From the NCBI GenBank assembly GCA_001897425.1, contig MKSW01000025.1, positions 1 to 60,020 of the forward strand: 60,020 nt of DNA, written 5' to 3'. The notes under the pieces were generated by a model that was not told the origin of the DNA, did not search any database, and worked only from the letters and a program-made list of their open reading frames with translations. Made by a program: the position numbers and the translations under genes. Positions 42,774 to 52,937 of the stretch are shown one piece after another (positions within the stretch are counted from its first letter, which is position 1; each line of letters begins with the position of its first letter). The stretch is from Actinobacteria bacterium 69-20 (GTDB lineage: Bacteria; Actinomycetota; Actinomycetes; Mycobacteriales; Nakamurellaceae).

Positions 42774-45700
42774 CGTGCCGCGAAGTAGGTGGCCTCGGGG
42801 TGGTGCGCGACCACCGCCGCGGTCGACTGCTCCGGATGCCACTGGAACTCCTCGGACAGCTCCACGCCGATCGACTCCGGCTTGAGCAGGGGCACCATCT
42901 TCTGCTGTTCGGCGACGTCCGGACAGGCGGGATATCCGAACGAGTATCGGCAGCCGCGGTAGTCCAGATCGAAGAATCGGGCCACGTTCGGGGCGTCCGC
43001 GTCGCCCACGGCGCCGCCGTCCGCGAAGCGGAGCTCAGCGCGGATCCGCTGGTGCCAGTACTCGGCCAGCGCCTCCGTCAACTGCACCGACAGCCCGTGC
43101 GCCTCCAGATAGTCGCGATAGGCGTTGCCGGCGAACAGGTTCGCCGTGAACCTCGAGATCTCCGAACCCATCGTCACCAATTGGAACGCGACCACGTCCA
43201 CCTCGCCGCTCTCCCGCGGGCGGAAATAGTCGGCGAGGCACAGGTGCTTGTCGCGCTGCTGCCGCGGGAAGGTGAAGCGCGCCACCTCGGGGGCCGCGGG
43301 GTCTGGTTCGGCCAGCACGATCAACGAATCACCCTCGGACACGCACGGGAAATAGCCGTAGGACACCGCCGCGCGCAAGATCTTCTCGGTCGCGAGGCGT
43401 TCCAACCAGGCACGCAGCCTCGGCCTGCCCTCGGACTCGACCAGCTCCTCGTAGGACGGGCCGTCGCCGCCGCGCTGCCCGCGCAGGCCCCACTGGCCGA
43501 GGAAGAGAGCACGTTCGTCCAGCAGAGCAGCGAAGTCCGCCTGCGGGATGCCCTTGATCACCCGCTGCCCCCAGAACGGCGGCTTGGGAATCGGGTTGTC
43601 GGTCGTCGTCGCCGACCGGGCCGGGACCTCCGCCGGGATCTCGCTCGCCTTGCGCTGCGCCGCGATCCGCGCGGACCGCTCGTGCCGGGCGCGTCGCTCG
43701 GCGGCCTTGGCCCGTTCGGCCGCGTCGGCGGCGGTGTCCGTGCCGGAGACCAGCCCCTTCTTCTTCGTCATGACGCGGTCCATCAGGCGCAGCCCCTCGA
43801 ACGCGTCCCGCGCGTAGCTGACGTCGCCCTCGAACAGGTCCGCGAGATCGTTCTCGACGTAGGCGCGGGTGAGCGCCGCGCCGCCGAGCAGCACCGGGTA
43901 CCGATCGGCGAGTCCGCGTGAGTTGATCTCGGCGAGGTTGTCGCGCATCACGACGGTGGACTTGACGAGCAGCCCGGACATGCCGATGGCGTCCGCGTGC
44001 GCCTCGTCCGCGGCATCCAGGATCGCCGTGATGGGCTGCTTGATGCCGATGTTCTTCACCGTGTAGCCGTTGTTCGACAGGATGATGTCGACCAGGTTCT
44101 TGCCGATGTCGTGCACGTCGCCCTTCACCGTGGCGAGCACGATCGAGCCCTTGCTCATCGACCCGCCGTTACTCTCGGTCCGTTCCATGTGTGGTTCGAG
44201 GTACGCGACAGCGGCCTTCATCACCTCCGCGGAGGTGAGCACGAACGGCAGTTGCATCTTGCCGGCGCCGAACAACTCCCCCACCGTCTTCATGCCGGCG
44301 AGCAGCGTGTCGTTGATGATCGTCAGCGCCGGCCGCGTTCGCAGCGCCTCGTCGAGATCGGCTTCGAGTCCCGTCCGTTCGCCGTCGACGATGCGCCGCT
44401 GCAGGCGCTCGTCGAGTGGTAGCGCGGCGAGCTCCGCGGTGCGGTTCGCCCGGCTGCTCGCGGCGGTGGCTCCCTCGAACAGGGTCAGGATCTCGGCCAG
44501 CGGGTCGTAGCCCTCGCGGCGCCGGTCGTAGACGAGATCCAGCGCGGCGGTGCGCTGGCGTTCCGGGATCTGCGCCATCGGCAGGATCTTCGACGGGTGC
44601 ACGATCGCCGAATCCAACCCAGCCGCGACGCATTCCGCCAGGAACACCGAGTTGAGCACCTGCCGGGCGGCCGGGTTGAGCCCGAACGAGATGTTCGAGA
44701 TGCCCAGTGTCGTATGGACACTCGGGTGCCGCCGCTTGATCTCCCGGATGGCCTCGATCGTCTCGATGCCGTCGCGTCGCGTCTCCTTCTGGCCGGTGGC
44801 GATCGGGAACGTCAAACAGTCGATGACGATGTCGCTCTCGGTGAGCCCCCACCCGCCGGTGAGCTCGTCGATCAGCCGCTCTGCGATCGCCACCTTGTGG
44901 TCCCGCGTCCGTGCCTGCCCCTGCTCGTCGATGGTCAGCGCCACCACGGCCGCGCCGTGCTCCACCACCATCGGCATCACCGTGCCGAATCGCGACTCCG
45001 GTCCGTCGCCGTCCTCGAAGTTGACGGAGTTGATGATGCAGCGGCCGCCAAGCCGCTCCAGGCCCGCTCGGATCACCGGCGGCTCGGTGGAATCGAGCAT
45101 GATCGGCAATGTGGAGGCCGTCGCCATCCGCCCGGCGAGTTCGGCCATGTCCAGCGCGCCGTCACGGCCCACGTAGTCGACGCAGAGGTCGAGCAGGTGT
45201 GCGCCCTCGCGGGTCTGCGCCTTGGCAATCTCGATGCAGTCGTCCCATGATCCGGACAGCATCGCCTCACGAAACGCCTTGGAGCCGTTGGAGTTCGTGC
45301 GTTCCCCGATCATCAGGAACGAGGCGTCCTGATCGAACGACACCGGCTGGTACAGCGAGGAGATGCCCGGTTCGGGCTGCGCCTGCCGGACCGCCGGTGA
45401 CGCCGCCTGCACCGCCTGCACCACCGCCGCGAGGTGCTCCGGGGTGGTACCGCAGCAACCGCCGACGAGCCGCGTGCCGAACTCCGTCACGAACCCGGCG
45501 AGCGCCTCGGCCAGTTCGTCCGGGGTGAGCGGATAGACGGCGCCGTTCGGCCCGAGTTCGGGCAGCCCGGCGTTCGGCATGACGGAGACCCCGATGCGGG
45601 CATGACGCGACAGGTACCGCAGATGCTCGCTCATCTCGGCGGGCCCCGTCGCGCAGTTCAGACCGATCGAATCGATCCCGAGCCCTTCCAGGGCGGTGAG

Positions 45701-46363
45701 CGCGGCGCCGATCTCGCTGCCGAGCAACATCGTCCCGGTGGTCTCCACTGTGACATGTACGAACACCGGAACACGCCGGCCGCTCGCCGTCATGGCGCGC
45801 TTCGCGCCGATCACCGCCGACTTCGCCTGCAGCAGATCCTGGCTCGTCTCGACGAGGACGGCGTCGATGCCGCCGTCGAGCATCCCGGCCACCTGCTCGG
45901 CATAGGCGTCGCGCAGCGCGGCGAAGGTCGTGTGCCCGAGCGTCGGGAGCTTGGTGCCGGGACCGACCGACCCCAGCACGAACCTCGGCGAGGCGGGCGT
46001 CGCGTACTCGTCGGCGGCGCGCCGGGCGATCTCGGCCCCGGCCCGGGCCAACTCGGCAATACGGTTCGAAATGCCGTATTCGCCGAGGTTCGCCAGATTG
46101 GCGCCGAACGTGTTCGTCTCGATGGCGTCGACGCCGGCGTCGAGGTACGCGCGGTGCACCGACGCGACGAGTTCGGGCCGGGTGACGTTCAGGATCTCGT
46201 TGCAGCCCTCGAAACCGGCGAAATCGTCGAGGCTGGGATCGGCCGCCTGAAGCATGGTGCCCATCGCCCCGTCCGCCACGATCACGCGTAGGGCCATCGC
46301 GTCGAGCAGCGATGACGTGTCGGTTCCGGAGTGCGGTGATGCGTTGATCTGGCGGTCGGTCAC
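42770..46363 (-). CDS. metH: cobalamin-dependent methionine synthase
   Basis: 1197 residues with all five modules in order: homocysteine binding (to about 330, zinc Cys in VGGCCGTTPEHL), methyltetrahydrofolate binding (about 345-620, MIGERTNSNGSKAFREA), cobalamin cap, B12 domain (DVHDIGKNLVDIILSNNGYT near 750, the His that ligates cobalt), and the SAM-dependent reactivation domain at the end (YFDLDYRGCRYSFGYPACPD-like). GTG start. It diverges from the PAC2 gene across only 38 bp, so no room exists for a riboswitch. Confidence 0.97.
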   Translation of the reverse strand: MTDRQINASPHSGTDTSSLLDAMALRVIVADGAMGTMLQAADPSLDDFAGFEGCNEILNVTRPELVASVHRAYLDAGVDAIETNTFGANLANLGEYGISNRIAELARAGAEIARRAADEYATPASPRFVLGSVGPGTKLPTLGHTTFAALRDAYAEQVAGMLDGGIDAVLVETSQDLLQAKSAVIGAKRAMTASGRRVPVFVHVTVETTGTMLLGSEIGAALTALEGLGIDSIGLNCATGPAEMSEHLRYLSRHARIGVSVMPNAGLPELGPNGAVYPLTPDELAEALAGFVTEFGTRLVGGCCGTTPEHLAAVVQAVQAASPAVRQAQPEPGISSLYQPVSFDQDASFLMIGERTNSNGSKAFREAMLSGSWDDCIEIAKAQTREGAHLLDLCVDYVGRDGALDMAELAGRMATASTLPIMLDSTEPPVIRAGLERLGGRCIINSVNFEDGDGPESRFGTVMPMVVEHGAAVVALTIDEQGQARTRDHKVAIAERLIDELTGGWGLTESDIVIDCLTFPIATGQKETRRDGIETIEAIREIKRRHPSVHTTLGISNISFGLNPAARQVLNSVFLAECVAAGLDSAIVHPSKILPMAQIPERQRTAALDLVYDRRREGYDPLAEILTLFEGATAASSRANRTAELAALPLDERLQRRIVDGERTGLEADLDEALRTRPALTIINDTLLAGMKTVGELFGAGKMQLPFVLTSAEVMKAAVAYLEPHMERTESNGGSMSKGSIVLATVKGDVHDIGKNLVDIILSNNGYTVKNIGIKQPITAILDAADEAHADAIGMSGLLVKSTVVMRDNLAEINSRGLADRYPVLLGGAALTRAYVENDLADLFEGDVSYARDAFEGLRLMDRVMTKKKGLVSGTDTAADAAERAKAAERRARHERSARIAAQRKASEIPAEVPARSATTTDNPIPKPPFWGQRVIKGIPQADFAALLDERALFLGQWGLRGQRGGDGPSYEELVESEGRPRLRAWLERLATEKILRAAVSYGYFPCVSEGDSLIVLAEPDPAAPEVARFTFPRQQRDKHLCLADYFRPRESGEVDVVAFQLVTMGSEISRFTANLFAGNAYRDYLEAHGLSVQLTEALAEYWHQRIRAELRFADGGAVGDADAPNVARFFDLDYRGCRYSFGYPACPDVAEQQKMVPLLKPESIGVELSEEFQWHPEQSTAAVVAHHPEATYFAAR

Positions 46364-46401
46364 CTGACCAGGGTAGTGGGCGCCCCACGTAGGCTTACAC
46401 C

Positions 46402-47256
46402 GTGATGCGTGAGCGCCCCCTGCGCGATCCCGTGATGGTCGCGGCGTTCGAGGGCTGGAACGATGCGGCCGATGCGGCGAGTGCGGCCGTCGAGCATCTG
46501 AGCCTCACCTGGGATGCCGAGGAGTTCGCGGAATTCGATCCGGAACGCTTCTACGATTTCCAGGTCAGCCGCCCGGTGGTGACGATCCGTGACGGCGTGA
46601 CGCGAGACTTCTCCTGGCCGACCACGCGGATCACCGCCTGCTACCTCCCCCACGCCCCCCATGACGTGCTGTTGGTGCACGGGATTGAGCCGAGTTTCGC
46701 GTGGCGCACCTACTGTCGTGCGCTCATCGATGTAGCCCTGAGCGCGGACGTCTCGATGATCGTGACCCTCGGCGCGCTCCTCGCCGACGTCGCCCACACC
46801 ACGCCGATCCAGATCACCGGGTCGGCCCACGATGCACCGACCGCGGATCGGCTCGGGCTCGCCGCGTCCAGCTACGAGGGCCCGACCGGCATCACCTCGG
46901 CCGTGCAGGTCGCCGCGGTGGCCGCCGGTATTCCGGCGATCACCCTGTGGGCCGCCGTGCCGCATTATGTGTCGGATCCGCCGTCGCCGAAGGTCACGCT
47001 GGCGCTGCTGCGTACCGTCGAGGAGGCGCTGGACATCGAGGTTCCGGTCGGCGGTCTTCCCGAGCAAGCGGACGAGTGGGTGGAGCAAGTCACGCAGCTC
47101 GCGGCCGAGGACTCGGAGATCAGCGACTACGTGCGGGCACTGCAGGAGCGTGACGACGAGGCCGTGGCGATCGAACCGATGTCCGGCGACACGATCGCCG
47201 AGGAGTTCCAGCGGTACCTGCGGCGTCGCCGGCCGAAGCCGGGCAGCGCTCGCTGA
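46402..47256 (+). CDS. PAC2 (proteasome assembly chaperone) family protein
   Basis: 284 residues. MVAAFEGWNDAADAASAAVEHL is the PAC2 opening, and VHGIEPSFAWRTYCRALIDVA and PTGITSAVQVAAVAAGIP are conserved. It corresponds to the gene beside metH in M. tuberculosis (Rv2125). A GTG start 38 bp from the metH start, with TAGGCT 6 nt before it, suggests a leaderless message. Function not established. Confidence 0.88.
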   Translation: MMRERPLRDPVMVAAFEGWNDAADAASAAVEHLSLTWDAEEFAEFDPERFYDFQVSRPVVTIRDGVTRDFSWPTTRITACYLPHAPHDVLLVHGIEPSFAWRTYCRALIDVALSADVSMIVTLGALLADVAHTTPIQITGSAHDAPTADRLGLAASSYEGPTGITSAVQVAAVAAGIPAITLWAAVPHYVSDPPSPKVTLALLRTVEEALDIEVPVGGLPEQADEWVEQVTQLAAEDSEISDYVRALQERDDEAVAIEPMSGDTIAEEFQRYLRRRRPKPGSAR

Positions 47257-47296
47257 GCCCGCCGCACGCGACAGACGCTGCGCGCTCAGCGACCGG

Positions 47297-48514
47297 TCAC
47301 ACGAGGTCGATGCCCAACAGGGCGTCTACCGTGCGCGCCATCTCCGCCCCGGCCAGCGAGTCGTCACCGGCCCAGTCGTCGAGGACGGACAGCGCCTGTG
47401 GCGTATCGAGGTCATCCGCGAGCGCGGCCACGAACGTCGTCATCTCCGTTTCCGGCGCCGCTCCAAGCCGGGCAGCGGCCGCACGCCACCGCCCCAATCG
47501 GGCCGCGGCCCGCGCCAGCAGATCGTCCGACCATGGCCGGTCGCTGCGGTAGTGCGCCGCGAGCAGCGCCACCCGGATCGCGGTCGGGTCGGCGCCGCCG
47601 GCCACCAGCTTCGAGACGAACGCGAGGTTGCCGAGAGATTTCGACATCTTCTCGCCGCCCTGCTCCATCATTCCGGCGTGCACGTAGTGGCCGGCGAACG
47701 GATACCGCCCGGTCCATGCCTCGGCGTGCGCCGCGGAGCATTCGTGGTGCGGGAAGATCAGGTCGGAACCGCCGCCCTGCACGTCGATCTGAGGCCCGAG
47801 GCGGTTGACGGCGATCGCCGCGCATTCGATGTGCCAGCCGGGCCGGCCGCGTCCCATCGGCGCGTCCCACGCTGGCTCGCCCGGCCGCGCCAGGCGCCAT
47901 AGCAGGGGGTCCAGCGGCTGCCGTTTGCCCGGCCGCGACGGATCCCCGCCGCGTTCGGCCGACAGGCGCAGCATGGTCGGTTCGTCGTAACTCGACTCGT
48001 AGCCGAAGCGGCCGGTCGTGCGAATGTCGAAGTACACGTCCGGGTAGGTGTCGTCGTCCACGCGGTAGGCGGCGCCGGAGGCCAGCAGCTTGTCCACGGC
48101 ATCGACCACTTCGCCGACGGCTTCCACCGCGCCGACGTAGTGCGTCGGCGGGACGACCCGCAGCTCCGTCATATCCGATCGGAACAGTTGGATCTGTTCG
48201 GCGGCCAGGTCGCGCCAATCGATGCCGTCCCGCTGCGCCCGTTCGAGCAGCGGATCGTCGACATCGGTCACGTTCTGGACGTAGTCGACCGCGCGCCCGG
48301 CGGCGAGCCAGTACCGGTGCACGAGGTCAAATGCGAGGTAGGTCGCGGCATGGCCGATGTGCGTCGCGTCGTAGGGCGTGATTCCGCAGACGTACATGCG
48401 CGCTGTCGGCCCCGGCGCCGTCGTGCGCACCGCACGGGTGGAGGTGTCGAACAGGGCGAGATCCGGCAGCGGTCGGGTGAACGGTGGAATCGCCGGAGGA
48501 GACCAAGCCTGCAC
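47297..48514 (-). CDS. mshC: cysteine:glucosaminyl-inositol ligase (mycothiol synthesis)
   Basis: 405 residues. Joins Cys to GlcN-inositol, the third step of mycothiol synthesis. It resembles cysteinyl-tRNA synthetase but is shorter: [20 protein letters not shown] carries the HIGH-like signature, [14 protein letters not shown] the zinc ligands, and [10 protein letters not shown] the KMSKS loop. The GTG start VQAWSPP matches the mycobacterial enzyme. Its presence implies a mycothiol-making actinomycete. Confidence 0.94.
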   Translation of the reverse strand: MQAWSPPAIPPFTRPLPDLALFDTSTRAVRTTAPGPTARMYVCGITPYDATHIGHAATYLAFDLVHRYWLAAGRAVDYVQNVTDVDDPLLERAQRDGIDWRDLAAEQIQLFRSDMTELRVVPPTHYVGAVEAVGEVVDAVDKLLASGAAYRVDDDTYPDVYFDIRTTGRFGYESSYDEPTMLRLSAERGGDPSRPGKRQPLDPLLWRLARPGEPAWDAPMGRGRPGWHIECAAIAVNRLGPQIDVQGGGSDLIFPHHECSAAHAEAWTGRYPFAGHYVHAGMMEQGGEKMSKSLGNLAFVSKLVAGGADPTAIRVALLAAHYRSDRPWSDDLLARAAARLGRWRAAAARLGAAPETEMTTFVAALADDLDTPQALSVLDDWAGDDSLAGAEMARTVDALLGIDLV

Positions 48515-48549
48515 GCCGACCAGCCTATCGGCACGCGTCGGCGTCAAGA

Positions 48550-49380
48550 TCACGACGGGGGGACGAGGTGCCGGTTGACGTGCAGGACGGCGCGTTGCCA
48601 GGGGTGGAGCGCGGTGCCCCGGACGTCGTCCGGCGGTGACGAGACCGGGAACATCAGGTTGCTGCGGTTGTGGTGGTGCGGCAGGTTCAGCGCGTGGCCG
48701 AGCTCGTGCGCGAGCACCGTCTCGTCATAGGTGCGCGGACTGCTGGCGTCGAAAAGGTTTGCCTGGCAGATGACCCAGTCGGCGGACATCCCCAGCGAGC
48801 AGCCCGTGGTTCGTCCGGCGATCGTGCGAACCACGACGACGGTGACGGGGTCGCCGACCACGGACAGAGCGGGGCGCCGCGCGAGATGTCGTCGGAGAAA
48901 GGCCGTGTGGCCGCGGATGTCGTCCAGCAGCAGGCGTCGGTTCGATCGCGGGTCGAGCGCGGCGGCGGGCGCGGGCTCGTCGATCGTGTCGACGCCGGTG
49001 ATCCGCAGGCGAACCGAGGCGCCCGTTCGCAGCGCCCGGTCCGCATTCTCCAAGGATGGCGCCACGGCGTCGGGCGTGGTCAGTGGGCGGCCGTTCTCGT
49101 CGGAGAGGATCAGCACTCGGACGGGCAGGGTGAACGACCGGCGATTCGCCGGGATGGCCGATGCCGGGCGGCGCAGCGCGGTGTCGGCAGCGGCGGCGGC
49201 GTCGAGCAGGAGCGCGCGGGCGGTCGAGCCGAGGACGCGCGCGGCGCCGCCGAGTGAGGTCCCGGCCCCCGCCGAGACCGCCGCTATCGACGTCCACCGG
49301 AAAGCGGGCTCGGCGGAACCGTCTGGGCTTACGTCCGCGCCCACATCGGCGCTCACGTCGGTTCCCGCGTCGGGGCTCAC
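48550..49380 (-). CDS. metzincin-like metalloprotease with no visible signal peptide
   Basis: 276 residues. The metzincin zinc signature [12 protein letters not shown] lies near residue 219, with the Met-turn in [11 protein letters not shown], so this is a matrixin/reprolysin-type protease. The N-terminus is acidic and repetitive ([20 protein letters not shown]) without a hydrophobic leader, unlike exported relatives. The GTG start overlaps the stop of the upstream SCO1664-family gene by 4 nt; longer upstream frame is antisense noise of that gene. It sits between mshC and a conserved cluster. Target unknown; inactive-looking features were not found. Confidence 0.75.
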   Translation of the reverse strand: MSPDAGTDVSADVGADVSPDGSAEPAFRWTSIAAVSAGAGTSLGGAARVLGSTARALLLDAAAAADTALRRPASAIPANRRSFTLPVRVLILSDENGRPLTTPDAVAPSLENADRALRTGASVRLRITGVDTIDEPAPAAALDPRSNRRLLLDDIRGHTAFLRRHLARRPALSVVGDPVTVVVVRTIAGRTTGCSLGMSADWVICQANLFDASSPRTYDETVLAHELGHALNLPHHHNRSNLMFPVSSPPDDVRGTALHPWQRAVLHVNRHLVPPS

Positions 49381-50198
49381 AGCGGCGGCCAGGGGATCGC
49401 CGTGCGGTCCGTCGGCGGAAGCGGAAAGACCGGTTCGGCGAGCAGGCGCCTGATCCGTGTCCGCAGGGCCGCGATCTCCGCGTCCGAGATCAGCGCCGAG
49501 AGGGACTTCGACAGCGACACCGCCAGGTCTGCGTCCGAGGCATCCATGGCATCCGCCAAGCGCCGCAACCCGTCGACGGCGTTCGCCGGCAGCGGCCGGC
49601 CGGCCCAGCCCCACAGGATTGTGCGCAGTTTCGGCTCCTGGTGGAACGTCAGGCCATGGTCCACGCCGCGGATCCGTCCGTCCGCGGTGGCCAGGATGTG
49701 TGAGGCCTTCCGATCCGCGTTGTTCACCGCCAGATCGAACGCGGCGAGCGTGGCGAGGGCCGGCTCGTCCGCATGCGCAACGAGCAGGCGGCGGCCGGCC
49801 TCGTCGCGCGCCGCGAGCACCGGTAGCCACGAGTCCGGGACGTCGGCGGCGGGCAGCAGGTCCGCGACTCGATCGGGCGCGGCATCCGCGATCCACTCCT
49901 GCACCATGCCCGGCCCGAGCGGACCGTCCCGGAACACGGTGGCGGGCACGCAGTCCCAGCCGGCGGTCTGGGCCACCAGCGAGGCCGCCACCTCGCGCGC
50001 GGCGAGGGTGCCGTCCGGGAAGTCCCAGAGCGGCCGCTCACCCCGGATCGGCTTGTAGACGCAGCGCACCGTGATGCCACCCCGCGTCACGCTGCCGACC
50101 AAGGCACGGTTCGACGAATCGACCAGCACACCGTCCGGCACGAGCTCGCCGCGCCGTAAGACGTCGCCGATCTCCGCCCCACCACGAATCGTCGTCAT
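49377..50198 (-). CDS. SCO1664 family protein
   Basis: 273 residues. YKPIRGERPLWDFPDGTLAAREVAASLV, FDLAVNNADRKASHIL and GVDHGLTFHQEPKLRTILW form a kinase-like pattern distantly related to PI3/4-kinases, the hallmark of this actinobacterial family (Rv2133c in M. tuberculosis). A longer start at 50246 would overlap the DUF3090 gene by 14 nt. It is in the DUF3090-phosphomutase cluster. Activity unproven. Confidence 0.85.
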   Translation of the reverse strand: MTTIRGGAEIGDVLRRGELVPDGVLVDSSNRALVGSVTRGGITVRCVYKPIRGERPLWDFPDGTLAAREVAASLVAQTAGWDCVPATVFRDGPLGPGMVQEWIADAAPDRVADLLPAADVPDSWLPVLAARDEAGRRLLVAHADEPALATLAAFDLAVNNADRKASHILATADGRIRGVDHGLTFHQEPKLRTILWGWAGRPLPANAVDGLRRLADAMDASDADLAVSLSKSLSALISDAEIAALRTRIRRLLAEPVFPLPPTDRTAIPWPPL

Positions 50199-50232
50199 AG
50201 GCGGATGGAATGGCGGAGCCGGGGCCGACGTT

Positions 50233-50796
50233 TCAGGCGCGCGCACCGCGGTGATATCCGTTCAGCCGCGGGCAGATGTGGCCGGACGGGTCGAGCGGGT
50301 TTCCGCACAGCGGGCACGGCGGCCGGCCCGCTGCCACGATGCTCTGCGCATGCTTCGCGAAATCCTGAGCCTCGGCGAGCGTCAGGAAGACCCGCAGCGC
50401 GTCGGGCGCGTCCTCACGATCCTCGAGGACGACGTCCTCGCCGACCTCCTCGTCGGTCAGCGCGAGAAGCTCGACGATTACCTGCGATCCGGCGCCGTCC
50501 CACGCGAGACCCATGGTGCCCACGCGGAACTCCGCATCCACCGGTGTCGCCAAGGTCCCCTCGAGTTGAACCTTCCCGCCGATCTCCCCCGGCACCGCCC
50601 CGAATCGTTTACCGACCTCGGCGATCAACAGCCCGAGCCGGTCGGCGAGTATCGCGACCTGCTGTTTCTCGCACGCGACGGAGATGACGCGCGTTCCGTC
50701 CACGGCCTGCACGTAGAACTCGCGCTCGCCGGGCTGCCCGATCGTTCCGGCGAGGAATCGCTCGGGCGAGCGGAAGATATAGACCTGTCGAGACAT
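50233..50796 (-). CDS. DUF3090 family protein
   Basis: 187 residues. RQVYIFRSPERFLAGTIGQPGEREFYVQ opens the conserved DUF3090 block and the C-terminal zinc ribbon reads CPLCGNPLDPSGHICP. The family is confined to actinobacteria and sits beside SCO1664 and phosphomutase families; function unknown. Confidence 0.88.
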   Translation of the reverse strand: MSRQVYIFRSPERFLAGTIGQPGEREFYVQAVDGTRVISVACEKQQVAILADRLGLLIAEVGKRFGAVPGEIGGKVQLEGTLATPVDAEFRVGTMGLAWDGAGSQVIVELLALTDEEVGEDVVLEDREDAPDALRVFLTLAEAQDFAKHAQSIVAAGRPPCPLCGNPLDPSGHICPRLNGYHRGARA

Positions 50797-50866
50797 GGCA
50801 CCGTCGAGTCTAGGTCACCGATCCTGCGAAGGGACTCGGTCGCGTCTGTGTGTCAGATGCGGACGG

Positions 50867-51748
50867 TCAGATGCGGACGCCGGGATCGCCGCCCAACATG
50901 CCGTCGTTTGCCGCGCCGAAGACCCCGTCCGTCGCGGCGTTCGCCGGGTCGCCTGGGACCGCAATAGATTCCGCAGCAGGTGCAGCACCGGACCCATCTG
51001 CGGACACGTGGGGCGCGGGCTCCGTCATCGGCATGGTCGCCGGCGGCGTCGACGCCGGCGTCGACGGCGGTGCCACGGGCGGCGCGCCGAGACCGGCCAG
51101 CGTGCCGGTGTCGTTGATCCGCTCCACGAAGGTGCGCAGCGGCGTGTATCGGATCACCGATACCGATGCCGGGCTAACGACCAGGCGCTGGAACAGGTCC
51201 AGGTGCATGCCGAGTGCATCGGCCAGGATCGAGGCGATCACGTCGCCGTGCGAGCAGATCAGGACCGCGCCGGTCTCCCCGGTGACCGCCGCGTGCGCAC
51301 GTGCGGCGGCGACCGCCCGCGCCGAAACCGCCGCCAACGCCTCACCGTTCGGGAAGACCGCGGCCGACGGGTGCGTCTGCACCGTCCGCCACAGCGGCTC
51401 CTGCGCCAACTCGCTCAGCGGCCGCCCGGTCCAGTCGCCGTAGTCGACCTCCGCGAGCCGTTCGTCGATGGTCACCGCCAACCCGAGCGACGCCGCCAGC
51501 GGCGCGACCGTGCTGCGGCAGCGCAGCAGCGGCGACGAGACGATGCGAGCGATCCGGCACCCGGCGAGGCGGTCGACCAGCGTGGCCGCCTGCTCCGCCC
51601 CGGTCGCATCCACGTCGACGCCGGCCGACCGGCCGGCGAGAATGCCGGCGCTGTTGGCGGTCGATCGGCCGTGCCGCAGCAGTATCAGCGTCGCCGGGTA
51701 GCGGTGCCCGCCGTCGGGCCCGGCCGGGCCGCCGTGTGGCGTGTTCAT
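50867..51748 (-). CDS. histidine phosphatase (putative phosphomutase, MSMEG_4193 type)
   Basis: 293 residues. LILLRHGRSTAN carries the catalytic His; the second His is in LICSHGDVIASILADALG; RIVSSPLLRC adds the phosphate-binding Arg. A Pro/Ala/Gly-rich C-terminal tail of about 70 residues follows the 220-residue domain. The ATG overlaps the LLM gene stop by 4 nt. It is the homologue of Rv2135c by neighbourhood. Substrate unclear. Confidence 0.88.
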   Translation of the reverse strand: MNTPHGGPAGPDGGHRYPATLILLRHGRSTANSAGILAGRSAGVDVDATGAEQAATLVDRLAGCRIARIVSSPLLRCRSTVAPLAASLGLAVTIDERLAEVDYGDWTGRPLSELAQEPLWRTVQTHPSAAVFPNGEALAAVSARAVAAARAHAAVTGETGAVLICSHGDVIASILADALGMHLDLFQRLVVSPASVSVIRYTPLRTFVERINDTGTLAGLGAPPVAPPSTPASTPPATMPMTEPAPHVSADGSGAAPAAESIAVPGDPANAATDGVFGAANDGMLGGDPGVRI

Positions 51749-52797
51749 GAAACGAGCGCCTCCCGGCGTGCGAGGACGACGACGTTCCGCAGCGCCTCGA
51801 TCTGGTCGGCGAGCGGTAGACCTACCGGGTTGATGTTCACCGACCGCACCCCTGCCGCCGCCAATCGGCGCAGCCCGGCTGCCACGGTGGCGTCGTCGCC
51901 GAGCAGGCAGGTCCGCTGCAGGAACTCGCTCGGCACGGCCTGCGCCGCGCCGGAGTAATCGCGGGCCAGGAATCGCTCCTGCACCAGGTCCGCCTCCGCC
52001 TCGTACCCCATGCGGGCGGCGATCTCGTGGTAGTAGTTCGCCTTCTTCGAGCCCATCCCGCCGATGTACAGCGCCGCGTACGGGCGCAGGCGCGCCTCGG
52101 CGCGCCGAACGTCGTCATCGAAGGACAGCGGCACCTGCACCGCCGTGTCGATCGCGGACGCGTCGCGGCCCGCCGCCGCCGCGGCTTCGGCGATCGCGCG
52201 GATCTGTCCCGCGCCGTCCTGCGTGTCGAAGAAGATGCCCAGCCAGCCGTCCGCGAGCCGCCCCACCAGCTCCAGGTTCCGCGGGCCGACGGCCGCCAGA
52301 TACAGCGGTAGGTGCGGCCGCTCCGGTTGGAAGGCCAGCACCAGCGATTTGCCCGGGCCGTCCGGCAGCGGCAGGGTGAAGTGCTTCCCGTCCGCGCGCA
52401 CCCGGCGGCGCGCGAGCGCGTCCCGCACGATGCCGACGTACTCGGCGATGCGGCCGATCGGATCCGCGAACCGGACGCCGTGCCAGCCCTCGGAGACCTG
52501 CGGCCCGGACACCCCCAGGCCGAGCCGGAACCGACCGCCCGACAACGCATCGAGTCCGGTCGCGGTCATTGCGGTCAGCGCGGGGGTGCGCGCCGGGATC
52601 TGCAGCACCGCGGAGCCGATGTCTATCCGCTCGGTGCGGGCCGCGATGGTCGCCAGCACGCTGACCGCGTCCGCCCCGTACGCCTCCGGCACCCACACGG
52701 CGTCATATCCGAGGGCATCGGCAGCGACCGCGAGCGACACCTGATCCCGCAACGCGCTCGCGGTGGACACCAACGGCAGCGACAGGCCGAGCCGCAT
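51745..52797 (-). CDS. LLM class F420-dependent oxidoreductase
   Basis: 350 residues. MRLGLSLPLVSTASALRDQV starts a luciferase-like barrel; VLQIPARTPALTAMTATGLDALSGGRFRLGLG and YLAAVGPRNLELVGRLADGW are standard LLM blocks. F420 use is inferred from the subfamily. It is the first gene of the run down to mshC and is cotranscribed with the phosphomutase. Confidence 0.88.
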   Translation of the reverse strand: MRLGLSLPLVSTASALRDQVSLAVAADALGYDAVWVPEAYGADAVSVLATIAARTERIDIGSAVLQIPARTPALTAMTATGLDALSGGRFRLGLGVSGPQVSEGWHGVRFADPIGRIAEYVGIVRDALARRRVRADGKHFTLPLPDGPGKSLVLAFQPERPHLPLYLAAVGPRNLELVGRLADGWLGIFFDTQDGAGQIRAIAEAAAAAGRDASAIDTAVQVPLSFDDDVRRAEARLRPYAALYIGGMGSKKANYYHEIAARMGYEAEADLVQERFLARDYSGAAQAVPSEFLQRTCLLGDDATVAAGLRRLAAAGVRSVNINPVGLPLADQIEALRNVVVLARREALVS

Positions 52798-52937
52798 CGG
52801 TCACCACCCTTTCGGAACACATCGCGAGGCGCACCGCCAGCACTGGCGCACCGATCGTCGCTGTCGCATCGGGACACGTCCACGGTAGCCGCCGGCCGCG
52901 CCGCCCGCCGCATGGCCGGCCACGTAAGTTCTCCCCT

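Noticed and set aside
46364-46401. A cobalamin riboswitch upstream of metH
   Set aside because: Only 38 bp separate metH from the divergent gene, too short for the RNA fold.
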